Virus record (IMG/VR): IMGVR_UViG_3300041418_000150
Span: 1 to 25,875 of that record
Origin: a virus
Direction: 5' to 3' (one strand)
Length of the DNA: 25,875 bases
Made by a program: the position numbers and the translations under genes
The notes under the pieces: model-generated
What the model was told of the DNA's origin: nothing
Seen by the model: only the letters and a program-made list of their open reading frames with translations
Database searches by the model: none
Shown here: positions 8,083 through 15,053 of the stretch, piece after piece
Numbering within the stretch: the stretch's first letter is position 1
Layout: each line of letters begins with the position of its first letter

Positions 8083-8137
8083 GTTGCTCTAAAGATTCTC
8101 ACAAAAAACGCTAAACACGGCAATACCGCTCCCTGGG

Positions 8138-8584
8138 TCAGCTTTTTTTGCGCTCGTGCTTCCTGTGTTCAGCCCATTGCTGAATGAATACCTTGTGGTC
8201 CGGGGTGACGCATGTGCCCTTGTAGTCGTTATCAAACGCGGAAGGCATGGCCGCCCGAAGAGATGCCGTAAGATTGGGTGCCGGTTCTGTTCTGAGCAAG
8301 ACCAGATTTTCTAAGGCTTCCGCCTCAGCTTGGCCGAGAGAGTCGAGCCATCGTTTCATCTTTACTTTGTAGCGTTTGCGCTTCCACCAACCCATACACC
8401 AGGCTGTGATTCTCCCTGTAAGGTCAACGAAAATAAGGAATAGAACCAGCACCTCGATGACGAGCATCCATTCATCGACTGGTCTGGTATCAGGGCCTAG
8501 TATGTGCCGCAGGGTGTCCAGCATAATCAGCAAGACAACCAGCAGTCTAGCAAGGCTAGGCCATTTTGGGGCAGACCAACGCAT
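8138..8584 (-). CDS. Two-TM inner-membrane protein, SieB-like (or holin-like)
   Basis: This 148-aa protein has two hydrophobic segments, about residues 10-28 (LARLLVVLLIMLDTL) and 39-62 (WMLVIEVLVLFLIFVDL). A Lys/Arg-rich cytoplasmic helix (WWKRKRYKVKMKRW) follows, and then a soluble C-terminal part beginning LDSLGQAEAEALENLV. This order of two TMs, a basic helix and an LxxLxxxEAxAL helix resembles superinfection-exclusion protein B. Position downstream of the endolysin also fits a holin, but it is long for one. No Shine-Dalgarno is seen: the ATG lies inside the right copy of the 24-bp inverted repeat, which replaces the usual upstream sequence. The function is a tentative guess. Confidence 0.7.
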   Translation of the reverse strand: MRWSAPKWPSLARLLVVLLIMLDTLRHILGPDTRPVDEWMLVIEVLVLFLIFVDLTGRITAWCMGWWKRKRYKVKMKRWLDSLGQAEAEALENLVLLRTEPAPNLTASLRAAMPSAFDNDYKGTCVTPDHKVFIQQWAEHRKHERKKS

Positions 8585-8598
8585 CAGTAGCCACTACC
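8575..8598 (-). repeat. 24-bp inverted repeat, right copy
   Basis: Exact inverted copy of 7539-7562. It covers the start codon (8582-8584) and the upstream 14 bases of the two-TM protein gene. The core contains GTAGTGGCTAC, a small GTAG/CTAC hairpin just before the ATG. The two copies enclose about 1 kb that includes the terminator, the tRNA-like element and the two-TM gene. Confidence 0.85.
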
Positions 8599-8610
8599 AC
8601 GTGCCGCACG

Positions 8611-8775
8611 TCAAATTCGGTTCTCACCAAACTTCCGCTTGAGTTTATCCTCAGCCGCGCGCATCATTCGCTCACGGCGCTCTCTCTGGTTAAGCCGCTT
8701 GGCAACACGAGCTTGCTGGCGAGTCATGTAGCCTTCCACTTCAGCGTGCACCTTGTCTCGCCGCTTTTTACGCAT
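8611..8775 (-). CDS. 54-aa very basic protein
   Basis: ATG at 8775 overlaps the end of the endolysin gene by 8 nt (ATGCGTAA contains its stop), which points to translational coupling. The product, beginning MRKKRRDKVHAEVEGYMTRQ and ending KRKFGENRI, is almost entirely charged helix, with many Arg, Lys and Glu residues and no hydrophobic segment. I do not recognise the family. The charge suggests nucleic-acid binding or a structural helper. It sits between the endolysin and the two-TM protein; with no membrane or lipobox sequence it is not a spanin. Confidence 0.6.
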   Translation of the reverse strand: MRKKRRDKVHAEVEGYMTRQQARVAKRLNQRERRERMMRAAEDKLKRKFGENRI

Positions 8776-9178
8776 GGTAGAAACGGACACCGTCGAGCTG
8801 CACCGTCATCTTGTCTACAGCGAACCAGGGATCTCGAGCACGCACTGCGTCGAGCTGATCGAGCGGTTCGGATTCCCAATAGACAGCGCCGCCCGTGGTA
8901 TCGGTTGTGACCTGTGCCGGGATCTGTTCGATCTCCTGCCAGGCAGCCCAGTCTTCTGGAATCCCGTCATTAGCGAACACGGCATCGGTGCTCCCTGGAT
9001 TGAACGAGGAGACCTGTTCCGGTTGGAGAATGCAGCGCACTAGCGTGGGGCGAAAAGGAGCCATCCCAACCCGGTTGTGCAGCGCCCACCAAATGCCGAT
9101 ACGCGCGGCCTGGGATTGGCCGCGAGCTTCCCGGAAGATTGCAATCAAACACAGCCACACTTCGTAAGTGAAAGTCAT
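8768..9178 (-). CDS. Endolysin, SleB/CwlJ-type cell wall hydrolase
   Basis: This 136-aa protein shows the SleB (Hydrolase_2) signature near its N-terminus: IFREARGQSQAARIGIWWAL followed by HNRVG, with Glu17 in the position of the catalytic glutamate. LVRCILQPEQVSSFNP (matching the family's I...PxQFSxW region) and PEDWAAW follow. The family cleaves peptidoglycan glycan strands. There is no signal peptide, so release would need a holin or another route. It starts directly after the TAA of the RusA gene (TAAATG). It is the most likely lysis enzyme in this window. Confidence 0.85.
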   Translation of the reverse strand: MTFTYEVWLCLIAIFREARGQSQAARIGIWWALHNRVGMAPFRPTLVRCILQPEQVSSFNPGSTDAVFANDGIPEDWAAWQEIEQIPAQVTTDTTGGAVYWESEPLDQLDAVRARDPWFAVDKMTVQLDGVRFYHA

Positions 9179-9586
9179 TTATTGGTCCTCCAAAACAATT
9201 CTGGTTTCCCATTCGTCCACGGTGAGCATTGCGGGATAGATAGTAATCGTGTGGTTGCAACTCGAGATACTGTCGTTTTCCAACACGCCATAGCGCACGA
9301 GTAAGTCCAAGACCGTTGAGACGATATTGTCGCGGTCGACGTTGACGCGCGCGACTTTAAAATAGAACTCTATTTTCGGGTGCCTCAGCTTCAAATCGCG
9401 CATGTCGCCGGGGATCTGAAGGCCAGCCCGATCCATGGCATCCTTCACCGCAGATTTGGTGCGGATGCCCATGTACGTGGAACCAGCGACGCCTTTCTTG
9501 GTGTCTTTCTTCCGCTTGCGTAGTGTCGCCACTTTCTCATTTTTGTGGCTTGGCAGTTCGCCGAAAAGTGTGAGTTCGTATTTCAT
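9179..9586 (-). CDS. rusA: RusA-like Holliday junction resolvase
   Basis: The length (135 aa) and motif order fit RusA, a dimeric nuclease that resolves Holliday junctions during phage recombination. Residues 83-106 read VDRDNIVSTVLDLL, then GVLENDS, giving the conserved acidic residues Asp84/Asp86, Asp94 and Asp105 expected for metal binding. The N-terminal LFGELPSHKN (RusA proteins have G.PxxKxR) is also typical. The start overlaps the preceding small zinc-ribbon gene by 4 nt (ATGA). Its place in the operon with bet and an exonuclease-like gene supports a recombination/packaging role. Confidence 0.85.
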   Translation of the reverse strand: MKYELTLFGELPSHKNEKVATLRKRKKDTKKGVAGSTYMGIRTKSAVKDAMDRAGLQIPGDMRDLKLRHPKIEFYFKVARVNVDRDNIVSTVLDLLVRYGVLENDSISSCNHTITIYPAMLTVDEWETRIVLEDQ

Positions 9587-9795
9587 TTGGTTGACCTGTA
9601 TGGGATCACTCGAAGAGGCCCAGCACCATCAAAAATGCTACGGCATGTGAAGCATATGTGCAGCAAAGGCTGGGCACCCGGCCCCTGCACTGGCCCCTTC
9701 TCGAAATCTTGCGCGAAATACGTATCTGGGCCAAGGTTGTAGGTCGTCGATCCGCACTTGGCGCATGGGAAGTACTCCTGCAGCACGTACTTCAT
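9583..9795 (-). CDS. 70-aa zinc-ribbon protein
   Basis: ATG at 9795 overlaps the HNH gene stop as CTATGA, so this start (MKYVLQEYFPCAKCG) is preferred over an upstream one at 9828. Two CxxC pairs, CAKC near residue 11 and CFTC near residue 48, probably bind one zinc ion. The rest has no family signature I recognise. It lies between HNH and RusA genes and may bind nucleic acid. Confidence 0.7.
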   Translation of the reverse strand: MKYVLQEYFPCAKCGSTTYNLGPDTYFAQDFEKGPVQGPGAQPLLHICFTCRSIFDGAGPLRVIPYRSTK

Positions 9796-10154
9796 AGCCG
9801 GTTCTCGCGATGACGTTTGCGGTGGCAAGCCCCGCAGAGCCCATCGATGTTCCCGCGATCGCGCCGGCCTCGAGACCTCGGGATCACGTGATGTCCGTGC
9901 ATTGCCGCTCGCGTAACCGGCTTCCCACAGTCTTTGCAGCGGCCGCCCTGCTCAGCCCAGACACGGTCTTTCTCGATCTTGTAGCACTCTTCGATCAACA
10001 TCTTGAGCGTGACTTTCTCACCTTCGCTGCTGCCTGTGGTGACAAGTGACTTCCCCTCGTCGGTGTAGGCGCAGAATACCGAGATGGTTTCGCCGATATT
10101 GGAGAGCCGCTCAATCCGGTATCCGCAGATCTTCTCAGCTTGAGCTATCGTCAT
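9792..10154 (-). CDS. HNH endonuclease
   Basis: The C-terminal half carries a complete HNH nuclease: CKDC (Cys73/Cys76), GHHVIPRSRGRRD (His88/His89), GNIDGLC (Asn102, Cys107) and CHRKRH (Cys110, His111). The order CxxC-HHxxP-N-CxxCH is the ββα-metal fold with a structural zinc. The N-terminal 65 residues are unrelated (MTIAQAEKICGYRIE). It is a free-standing protein in the operon rather than part of an intron, since no interrupted gene is seen. It may serve packaging or recombination. It is nearly 9 kb of operon away from the Tas-like protein, so no link to that system can be claimed. Confidence 0.88.
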   Translation of the reverse strand: MTIAQAEKICGYRIERLSNIGETISVFCAYTDEGKSLVTTGSSEGEKVTLKMLIEECYKIEKDRVWAEQGGRCKDCGKPVTRAAMHGHHVIPRSRGRRDRGNIDGLCGACHRKRHRENRL

Positions 10155-10368
10155 TGTGTTTCATGGGTTGGCGAAATTTTGTCGCGTGGGGACAATCCGC
10201 GTAATGGCTCACGCCGTCTGCGGTGATGGGGTTCAGCTTGCCGGACTTCATTCGGACAAACCAGATGGTGCGGCCGCAGGCGGTGCAACTGGCCCGGTTG
10301 GTGATCATGTCCAAGAGCTTGACGATGTTTGTCCCCAGCTCGCTGGCGGTCAGCGCGCTCGCCATCAT
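10135..10368 (-). CDS. 77-aa zinc-binding phage protein
   Basis: The ATG at 10368 overlaps the stop of the ParB-like gene (GCATGATG). CTACGRTIWFVRMKSGKLNP is followed by SHYADCPHA, so two Cys plus Cys/His pairs form a likely zinc site. Proteins with CxxCGxxIxWxxxxxGKxxPxD...SHFxxCPxA are common and uncharacterised in phages. It overlaps the HNH gene start by 20 nt, consistent with coupled translation. Confidence 0.7.
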   Translation of the reverse strand: MMASALTASELGTNIVKLLDMITNRASCTACGRTIWFVRMKSGKLNPITADGVSHYADCPHATKFRQPMKHNDDSSS

Positions 10369-11420
10369 GCCACCACTTCGTCGACCACAGCCATAGGCCG
10401 CGGGCTCACCGGTCCCTTGAAGGGCACAAGCCGGCGGGTACGCTTCCCGGAGTTGATGTGATTGATCCAGTACTGGTAAAGCAATAACTGCGACTTGCCG
10501 CTCGCGGCCACGAGGTGTGCGATCCCAGCGTCAGTGATCGGGAAGTGTGCCATCTTTATCCTGACACTGCGATCGATGCTAAGTTTCGTGCCGTCCCAGA
10601 AATTCCGGTGGTCTGAAATGACCGACGCCAACACGACCAGAAACCCTTGCCGCAAAAATGGTGCCGATTCTTTGAATGCCAACGTGCGAACATGCCAGCA
10701 TTCATCGACCAAGTCGAAGAAACACTTGACATTCTCGCGCATGATATTGCGGCCGACGTTGTTCATAGTCTTCTGCATCGACGGCATGCGTGACGTCAAG
10801 TTGCCGGCCTTGCCTGGCCCGAATTGGCCGTGTAGTCTGGCGGAGACGCCAACGAACACATTCTCCGTTAGTAAGTGATGCCGTTGCATCGCTTGGCCCC
10901 ATGATACCCGGTCGTAAAGTACGAAGCTGCTGTCCATGGTCAGGTTATACAGCATCTCGAGTACGGTGTATTCGTGGCGGAAGTTGCGCAATAGGATGTT
11001 GGGCGACAGCTTTGCCGCGGTCGTGTTGAGCATCCGGAAGCGCTGCATTTCGCTTTTCTCGTCGGTGTTGAAGTGCACGATGGCGCCCAGGCGGGGGATG
11101 AATTCGCCGCCGCGCGCGAGTTCCTTCGCCGCGGTGACTCGCTGCAAGCCGTCGATAATGTAGACGTCATCATGCAAGTACACCTCGCCTTCACGCTCGG
11201 TGTAGTTGCCGCCACGCATCCCGAGATCGATATCCGGGACGGTTTTGTCCTTCACCGCAAGCATGAGGTCTTTGATTTTGACTTTCGTTAATATTTCCCG
11301 CTGATAGTCGCCAACTTTCAGCAGAAATAGCGAGTCCGGATCGATGACACCACGTAGAATGATGTCTTTCGTTTCAGTTTCATCCAGAGCCGCGTTGGTG
11401 AATTTCACCGATTCGCGCAT
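10365..11420 (-). CDS. ParB/DGQHR-like (DUF262-like) protein
   Basis: This 351-aa protein has IDGLQRVTAAKEL at residues 89-101, close to the DGQHR/DGQQR motif of DndB-type and DUF262/GmrS proteins and the ParB/sulfiredoxin fold. It also has an FNTDEKSEMQRFRMLNTTAAKLS stretch like the 'F...N....KLS' segment of those families (each part under 20 residues). Such proteins bind DNA or nucleotides, and several act in DNA modification or defence and anti-defence. The ribosome-binding site is strong (GGAGGTGA, 5 nt before the ATG). The C-terminal half contains helices without a motif I know. The exact function is unknown. Confidence 0.7.
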   Translation of the reverse strand: MRESVKFTNAALDETETKDIILRGVIDPDSLFLLKVGDYQREILTKVKIKDLMLAVKDKTVPDIDLGMRGGNYTEREGEVYLHDDVYIIDGLQRVTAAKELARGGEFIPRLGAIVHFNTDEKSEMQRFRMLNTTAAKLSPNILLRNFRHEYTVLEMLYNLTMDSSFVLYDRVSWGQAMQRHHLLTENVFVGVSARLHGQFGPGKAGNLTSRMPSMQKTMNNVGRNIMRENVKCFFDLVDECWHVRTLAFKESAPFLRQGFLVVLASVISDHRNFWDGTKLSIDRSVRIKMAHFPITDAGIAHLVAASGKSQLLLYQYWINHINSGKRTRRLVPFKGPVSPRPMAVVDEVVA

Positions 11421-11434
11421 GTTTCACCTCCGTT

Positions 11435-11776
11435 TTACTTCAATCTCAACAGCCGATCAATCTCCGCAGCGATGAGAGCACCCGCCTTCACGAGCATTCG
11501 GATCCGCTCGGCGTTCGGGCAGCGGTCTGCCGGAATTAATACGTTGCCATTGTACTCTCGTTTATCCCAGTGGTAATCCCAGGGCCAAGGGTCACCGAAA
11601 CAGATGCCACCGGGCTCGCTGTCATCCTTGTAGTAAATGTTAGCTGGCGCCGCGTAGCACACAGCAGCCCAAGCCAACTCAGCCCGAACGTGGCCATCAT
11701 CATGCTCAGCGCTCCAACCCTCTTCAGTGACTTGTCGCTCGCGTTCTTGCGCAATTAACTCCACTCCTGTCGCCAT
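11435..11776 (-). CDS. Phage 'ERQRQ-EEGW-EHDD' family protein
   Basis: The 113-aa protein has the widespread phage pattern AQERERQVTEEGWSAEHDD, then ELAWAA, WPWDYHWDK and RMLVKAGALIAAEIDRL. The acidic/His cluster and helical ends recall MazG/NTP-pyrophosphohydrolase-type folds, and homologs are sometimes labelled dATP/dGTP diphosphohydrolase N-terminal region; this is inference. The start ATG 11776 has GGGGGTAA upstream. It lies between the ParB-like gene and a putative DNA-binding gene. Confidence 0.75.
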   Translation of the reverse strand: MATGVELIAQERERQVTEEGWSAEHDDGHVRAELAWAAVCYAAPANIYYKDDSEPGGICFGDPWPWDYHWDKREYNGNVLIPADRCPNAERIRMLVKAGALIAAEIDRLLRLK

Positions 11777-11789
11777 GGGCTTACCCCCT

Positions 11790-12476
11790 TCAACTCAAAT
11801 CCACACCGTACTGGCCGGCCCACTCCTCCATCAGGTGCATCAAGATCTGGCCGGCGTCGTGCGTCTCGCAGCGTTCGATCGTGCCGGCGTCCTCTTTCAA
11901 CTTACGCCACATGTGCGCCACTTCGCGCGTGGTCGTGATCGTGATCACCACGGTGGTCGCCTCGCCTTTCGAGATGAGATTCCGCTCTTCCGCCCACGCT
12001 TCTAGATCTTTTTTGGTCATTACTTCCGCGCGGGCCAGATGCTGCTCGACGTCGGTTTTGGTTTCGTCGGTGAACTTCTGCAGCAACTTCAGATTTGCCC
12101 GGCCGATCTTGTCGTACCGTGCCGGCGTGATCGATGGGAAGCTTTGAGCGATCAGCAGCGCATCGTAGACCGAACTTGAGCTCTTCCCCAGGCGCGGCTT
12201 GACCCAGTCTTCGATGAACTGCGTGAAGCTCTTGAACCCCCACTCCCGATGGATGGTGCGCTCGCGAATCACCCAGAGCATGCGGCCGATGAGCGCATTA
12301 CTGCGCGTGTGCTGGCGGTGGGCAATCATGGCGCTCCGGCAACACAGCCCCAAGGTTTTCAAGAGCTGGTCGGCGTCGATGTTCTGCGGAATAATGACTT
12401 CGATCTCAGCGTCAGGATCGAGTAAATCGAGTAACTGCGCCTGTTCTTGTGTCGTCAATGCGAGTTCTTCAGGCAT
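11790..12476 (-). CDS. Putative DNA-binding regulator, DUF3102-like
   Basis: In this 228-aa protein residues 50-110 (LIGRMLWVIRERT, WGFKSFTQFIEDW, LGKSSSSVYDALLIAQSF) look like the DUF3102/ParB-type helix-turn-helix seen in plasmid and phage proteins, where 'F..FIE.....S..T.Y....IA' is characteristic. The C-terminal part (TTVVITITTTREVAHMW) is a β-strand plus helix. It overlaps the next upstream gene by 8 nt. No enzyme motif is visible. A role as a transcriptional or replication regulator is a guess. Confidence 0.65.
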   Translation of the reverse strand: MPEELALTTQEQAQLLDLLDPDAEIEVIIPQNIDADQLLKTLGLCCRSAMIAHRQHTRSNALIGRMLWVIRERTIHREWGFKSFTQFIEDWVKPRLGKSSSSVYDALLIAQSFPSITPARYDKIGRANLKLLQKFTDETKTDVEQHLARAEVMTKKDLEAWAEERNLISKGEATTVVITITTTREVAHMWRKLKEDAGTIERCETHDAGQILMHLMEEWAGQYGVDLS

Positions 12477-12741
12477 TGGTCAACCAAACGTAAATCCCTT
12501 TGTTGTCGATCCTAGTATGCACGCGGACTTTTGCCTTGGCCGCATGCGGCCTGAAAGCATTCATCGCGTGCGATTGAGAGGAAAATGTCCCCGCTGGAAA
12601 CAGCAGAGCTTTCCCAAGCGGCAAACGCTGCAACCTTGCAAAACTCTCCTCGTGGTTCGTCCTTGGGCGCGACGGGATGTCCACTACCGGCAATGCTGCG
12701 GGGTCGTAGATCGCCTTGTGTTGATCGTACTTATCCGGCAT
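12469..12741 (-). CDS. 90-aa hypothetical protein with palindrome-linked start
   Basis: ATG 12741 is five bases downstream of the fourth palindrome copy (12747-12762), whose AAGAGT half is in the Shine-Dalgarno position. The protein (MPDKYDQHKAIYDPAALPVV ... GIYVWLTNA) has no motif I recognise. Its C-terminal half (AKAKVRVHTRIDNKGIYVW) looks like a small β-rich domain. It overlaps both neighbours by 8-11 nt, so it fits the operon. Confidence 0.6.
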   Translation of the reverse strand: MPDKYDQHKAIYDPAALPVVDIPSRPRTNHEESFARLQRLPLGKALLFPAGTFSSQSHAMNAFRPHAAKAKVRVHTRIDNKGIYVWLTNA

Positions 12742-12946
12742 CTTTTACTCTTATATTGGAGTGAGGCACCCGCCAGACGTTCGGCCGGTTGAGATTGATA
12801 GTCTCCCCGTGCCGCAGTAACCACAGGACAGTTTTCGGAAACTTACGAATCCGCCGCTCCCATGGACTAGAAAAAAAATAACGCAAGTGATCAACATCCT
12901 CAAAGGACGTCAGTGGCTTCGATGATGTTGGTCGGTTCTCCGCCAT
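12731..12946 (-). CDS. 71-aa hypothetical protein
   Basis: The ATG at 12946 has GAGAGG five bases upstream. The protein contains WERRIRKFPKTVLWLLRHGE, which could form a helix-turn-helix-like helical pair, and a basic, Asn-rich end. It overlaps the zinc-ribbon gene upstream by 47 nt and the next gene by 11 nt, and its last codons include the 12747-12762 palindrome, which may explain why that copy is less perfect. No family is recognised. Confidence 0.55.
   Translation of the reverse strand: MAENRPTSSKPLTSFEDVDHLRYFFSSPWERRIRKFPKTVLWLLRHGETINLNRPNVWRVPHSNIRVKDAG
12747..12762 (-). promoter_or_regulatory. Recurring palindrome, copy 4 (degenerate)
   Basis: The + strand reads ACTCTTATATTGGAGT, with six of eight base pairs of the palindrome retained. 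It sits five bases upstream of the ATG at 12741. Flanking GA after GGAGT on the + strand matches the other copies, so this one lies in the opposite orientation to the gene it precedes. It falls inside the upstream gene's last codons. Confidence 0.5.
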
Positions 12947-13097
12947 TTTTCCTCTCGACGCGCATTTCGCGCCAATTATAAGTCAGCCGCGCACCGCATT
13001 CCAGGCAGGCGATGTAGACCCCGCGCCGGTCCGTATGCGGCCACGTCGTTTTGTGATGCCGGCACCTCAACAGGTATGACAATAGGCGCTGTAACAT
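12900..13097 (-). CDS. Small zinc-ribbon protein, probably from a leaderless mRNA
   Basis: The likely product starts at ATG 13097 (MLQRLLSYLLRCRHHKTTWP) and is 65 aa. A longer frame reaches 13136, but its upstream part is a consensus promoter (13105-13133), so translation probably starts at the ATG one base after the predicted transcription start. RCRHHKTTWPHTDRRGVYIA followed by CLECGARLTYNWREMRV resembles a small family I associate with Acidobacteria (CxHxxTTxPxT...CLDCGxxxxYxWxEM). One zinc site is likely. Its function is unknown. Confidence 0.65.
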   Translation of the reverse strand: MLQRLLSYLLRCRHHKTTWPHTDRRGVYIACLECGARLTYNWREMRVERKNGGEPTNIIEATDVL

Positions 13098-13104
13098 GTC
13101 CGCC

Positions 13105-13133
13105 ATTATGTAGGAGTTGCCGGTACGTGTCAA
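13105..13133 (-). promoter_or_regulatory. Sigma-70 promoter, leftward
   Basis: On the - strand TTGACA (13133-13128) is followed by a spacer of exactly 17 bases and CATAAT (13110-13105). The -35 box is perfect and the -10 differs from TATAAT by one base. Transcription should begin around 13098, next to ATG 13097. It lies just after the stop codon of the MmcB-like gene and would give an extra start for the downstream half of the operon. Confidence 0.65.
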
Positions 13134-13136
13134 CAT

Positions 13137-13694
13137 TTATATGCTAAAGTCTTCCGGGACCCCGTTCGGCTCGCCGTCTATCGCAAAGGCTGGCTTCCGG
13201 TTGATGATGGCAAAACGCAGATATCGGATCTCCCCATCTTTATCCACAAGTTCACGTTGTGGTCCATGCCGGATTACCTTGACACGGCTCAAGTTCAGCA
13301 TGTAGATAAGGCCGTGGTCAGGCGCGTGTTTGGCCACAAGCTCTTCCGTTAATACGCCTGGCTCACACATGAAATAGCGAAAGTCGCCCATACGTGGCAG
13401 CCAGATCTCTTTGTAGCCTTTAGCGTTAGCTTCTGTTTGAGTAATTCTCCATGCCGGGAACGTCCGGCCATTCTCCTGATCTTGATACACCAGATATTTC
13501 CGCTTGTCGGCATGGAAATCTGATGTCGAGGTTTTGCATTCAATGACCGTGCTGCCGCGCCAACTGTAGCAGCTAGACCATCCGATTGCGTCCGGGATTT
13601 CGGCGCAAGAGGCGATATTGGAGAACACAGGCTCGCAGTGTCGGCTCCCTGACAACCATCGGCGTGCTCGTTCGCAAAGCTGTTCATGGGTCAT
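13137..13694 (-). CDS. PD-(D/E)XK nuclease-like (MmcB/VRR-NUC-like) protein
   Basis: This 185-aa protein has EIPDAIGW near residue 33 and STVIECKTSTSDFHADKRK near residue 48. That gives the Asp...Glu-x-Lys arrangement of the PD-(D/E)XK fold and is very close to the 'EIKxSxxDFxxDxK' pattern of MmcB-type DNA-repair proteins. The C-terminal half is probably the rest of the α/β fold. It begins directly after the dnaB stop (TAGATG). A role in DNA processing during replication or recombination is likely; substrate unknown. Confidence 0.7.
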   Translation of the reverse strand: MTHEQLCERARRWLSGSRHCEPVFSNIASCAEIPDAIGWSSCYSWRGSTVIECKTSTSDFHADKRKYLVYQDQENGRTFPAWRITQTEANAKGYKEIWLPRMGDFRYFMCEPGVLTEELVAKHAPDHGLIYMLNLSRVKVIRHGPQRELVDKDGEIRYLRFAIINRKPAFAIDGEPNGVPEDFSI

Positions 13695-15053
13695 CTATTC
13701 AGCCGGAGTACCATCGTCTTCGGGCGCCTCCGTCTCTCTGAACCGGGTGAATTCACCCTCAAATCGCATGTGGATGGTGCCCAGGGCGCCATCGCGGTTC
13801 TTCGCTACCAGCAGTTCCGCGCGGCCGCGCACCTCGCGGCGCCCCGGCTCGTCCATTTCCGGCCGATAGATGAACATCACGGAATTGGCATCCTTTTCGA
13901 TACTGGACGATCCGTGCAAATCCCGCAATTTTGGGCGCAAGTCTTTCGTGGAACGCAGCGCTCGGTTGCGGCTGAGGTGGGACACTTCGATAATCGGGAT
14001 GCCAAACTGTTTGACGTACTGCACGCACTGCCTGGTCGCGAAGCTGATCGCTTCACGCTCATCGCGGAAGCGTGTGGTGCCCTTGCCCTGCCAGTCCAGG
14101 AGCTGCAACTGGTCGAGCACGGCCAGTTTGATTTTATGTTGACGAATATGTTGCTCGATTTTCTTGCCGAAACTGATGGCAGAGCAATACGGGTCATCGT
14201 CGAGATAGAGCGGCAGGTTGGCAAGTTCTTCGTGGGCAGTCTTCATGGTTTGCATCTCGACCAGATTGGCTTTGCCGCCCATGATTTTATGCAGCGCCAC
14301 ACCGGCTCTGCTCGATACCAATCGGCGAACCAGGGCCTCCTTCGACATCTCAAGCGAGCAGTAGAGCACCGGCGTCCAGGAGCTCGCTACCTGCATCGCT
14401 AACTGCAAGGCATAGCTCGACTTTCCAACACTAGTGTCGGCCCCAATTACGTAGGTTGTCGCCGGCTGGAGCCCGTAAAGCGCTTGGTCGAGTTGCGCGA
14501 ACCCAGTCGACAATCCCGGCGGCGGTGCCAGAAAGGCATCGATCCCGCCCTTGTACGCCTCCACGACACCGCCGGGCGTCGCGCTCGCGAGGGACTGCGT
14601 GAAGCTGTTCAGAGCTATGAAATCGTGCGCGGCATTCGAGAGGATCTCGCTCGCCGGTGTCTCGGCAACGAGGCACTCGTTCATCAGGTGCTGCGACCGG
14701 AAAATGGTCTGGCGAAGGACGGATTTCTCTTTGACGATCTTAGCCCATTGTGGCAGGTTCACGATCCTGGGGAGCCCGTCGTCGAGCGTCGTCAGAAAGC
14801 TCATTCCTCCGATGTTGGAGAGCTCGTTGTATCGCATGAGCTCGTTCGACAGCGTGAGCCGGTCGATGGCGTCGCCGTTCTTGTGCATCTCGAGCATGCG
14901 GCGCCAGATCCGGCGGTGTGTTTCGAGCGAGAAGTCGGCAGGTTCCAGCTCGATTTTCCCGACGTCCGCATCCTGTTTCAGAACGGATCCCAGCACAAAG
15001 CGTTCGGCATCGAGGTTGGCTGGCAAGCCCTTTTCGAGCACAAGATCACTCAC
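13695..15053 (-). CDS. dnaB: Replicative DNA helicase DnaB
   Basis: At 452 aa this is a full-length DnaB. The N-terminal domain (about 10-110) contains LDAERFVLGSVLKQD and FSLETHRRIWRRM, the primase-interacting hairpin domain. The RecA-like domain has Walker A GADTSVGKSS (about 204-213), a Walker B of LAVLDQLQLL (Asp about 314) and VSHLSRN, typical of the family. It unwinds DNA at the fork as a hexamer. The Walker B carries DQLQ where most DnaB proteins have DYLQ. The gene overlaps its upstream neighbour by 8 nt. A phage-encoded DnaB together with an O-like initiator suggests semi-autonomous theta-type replication. Confidence 0.92.
   Translation of the reverse strand: MSDLVLEKGLPANLDAERFVLGSVLKQDADVGKIELEPADFSLETHRRIWRRMLEMHKNGDAIDRLTLSNELMRYNELSNIGGMSFLTTLDDGLPRIVNLPQWAKIVKEKSVLRQTIFRSQHLMNECLVAETPASEILSNAAHDFIALNSFTQSLASATPGGVVEAYKGGIDAFLAPPPGLSTGFAQLDQALYGLQPATTYVIGADTSVGKSSYALQLAMQVASSWTPVLYCSLEMSKEALVRRLVSSRAGVALHKIMGGKANLVEMQTMKTAHEELANLPLYLDDDPYCSAISFGKKIEQHIRQHKIKLAVLDQLQLLDWQGKGTTRFRDEREAISFATRQCVQYVKQFGIPIIEVSHLSRNRALRSTKDLRPKLRDLHGSSSIEKDANSVMFIYRPEMDEPGRREVRGRAELLVAKNRDGALGTIHMRFEGEFTRFRETEAPEDDGTPAE

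Noticed and set aside
8095-8137. Second terminator after the two-TM gene
   Set aside because: There is a T6 run and a CGG/CCG mini-stem, but the stem is only three pairs and not next to the T run.
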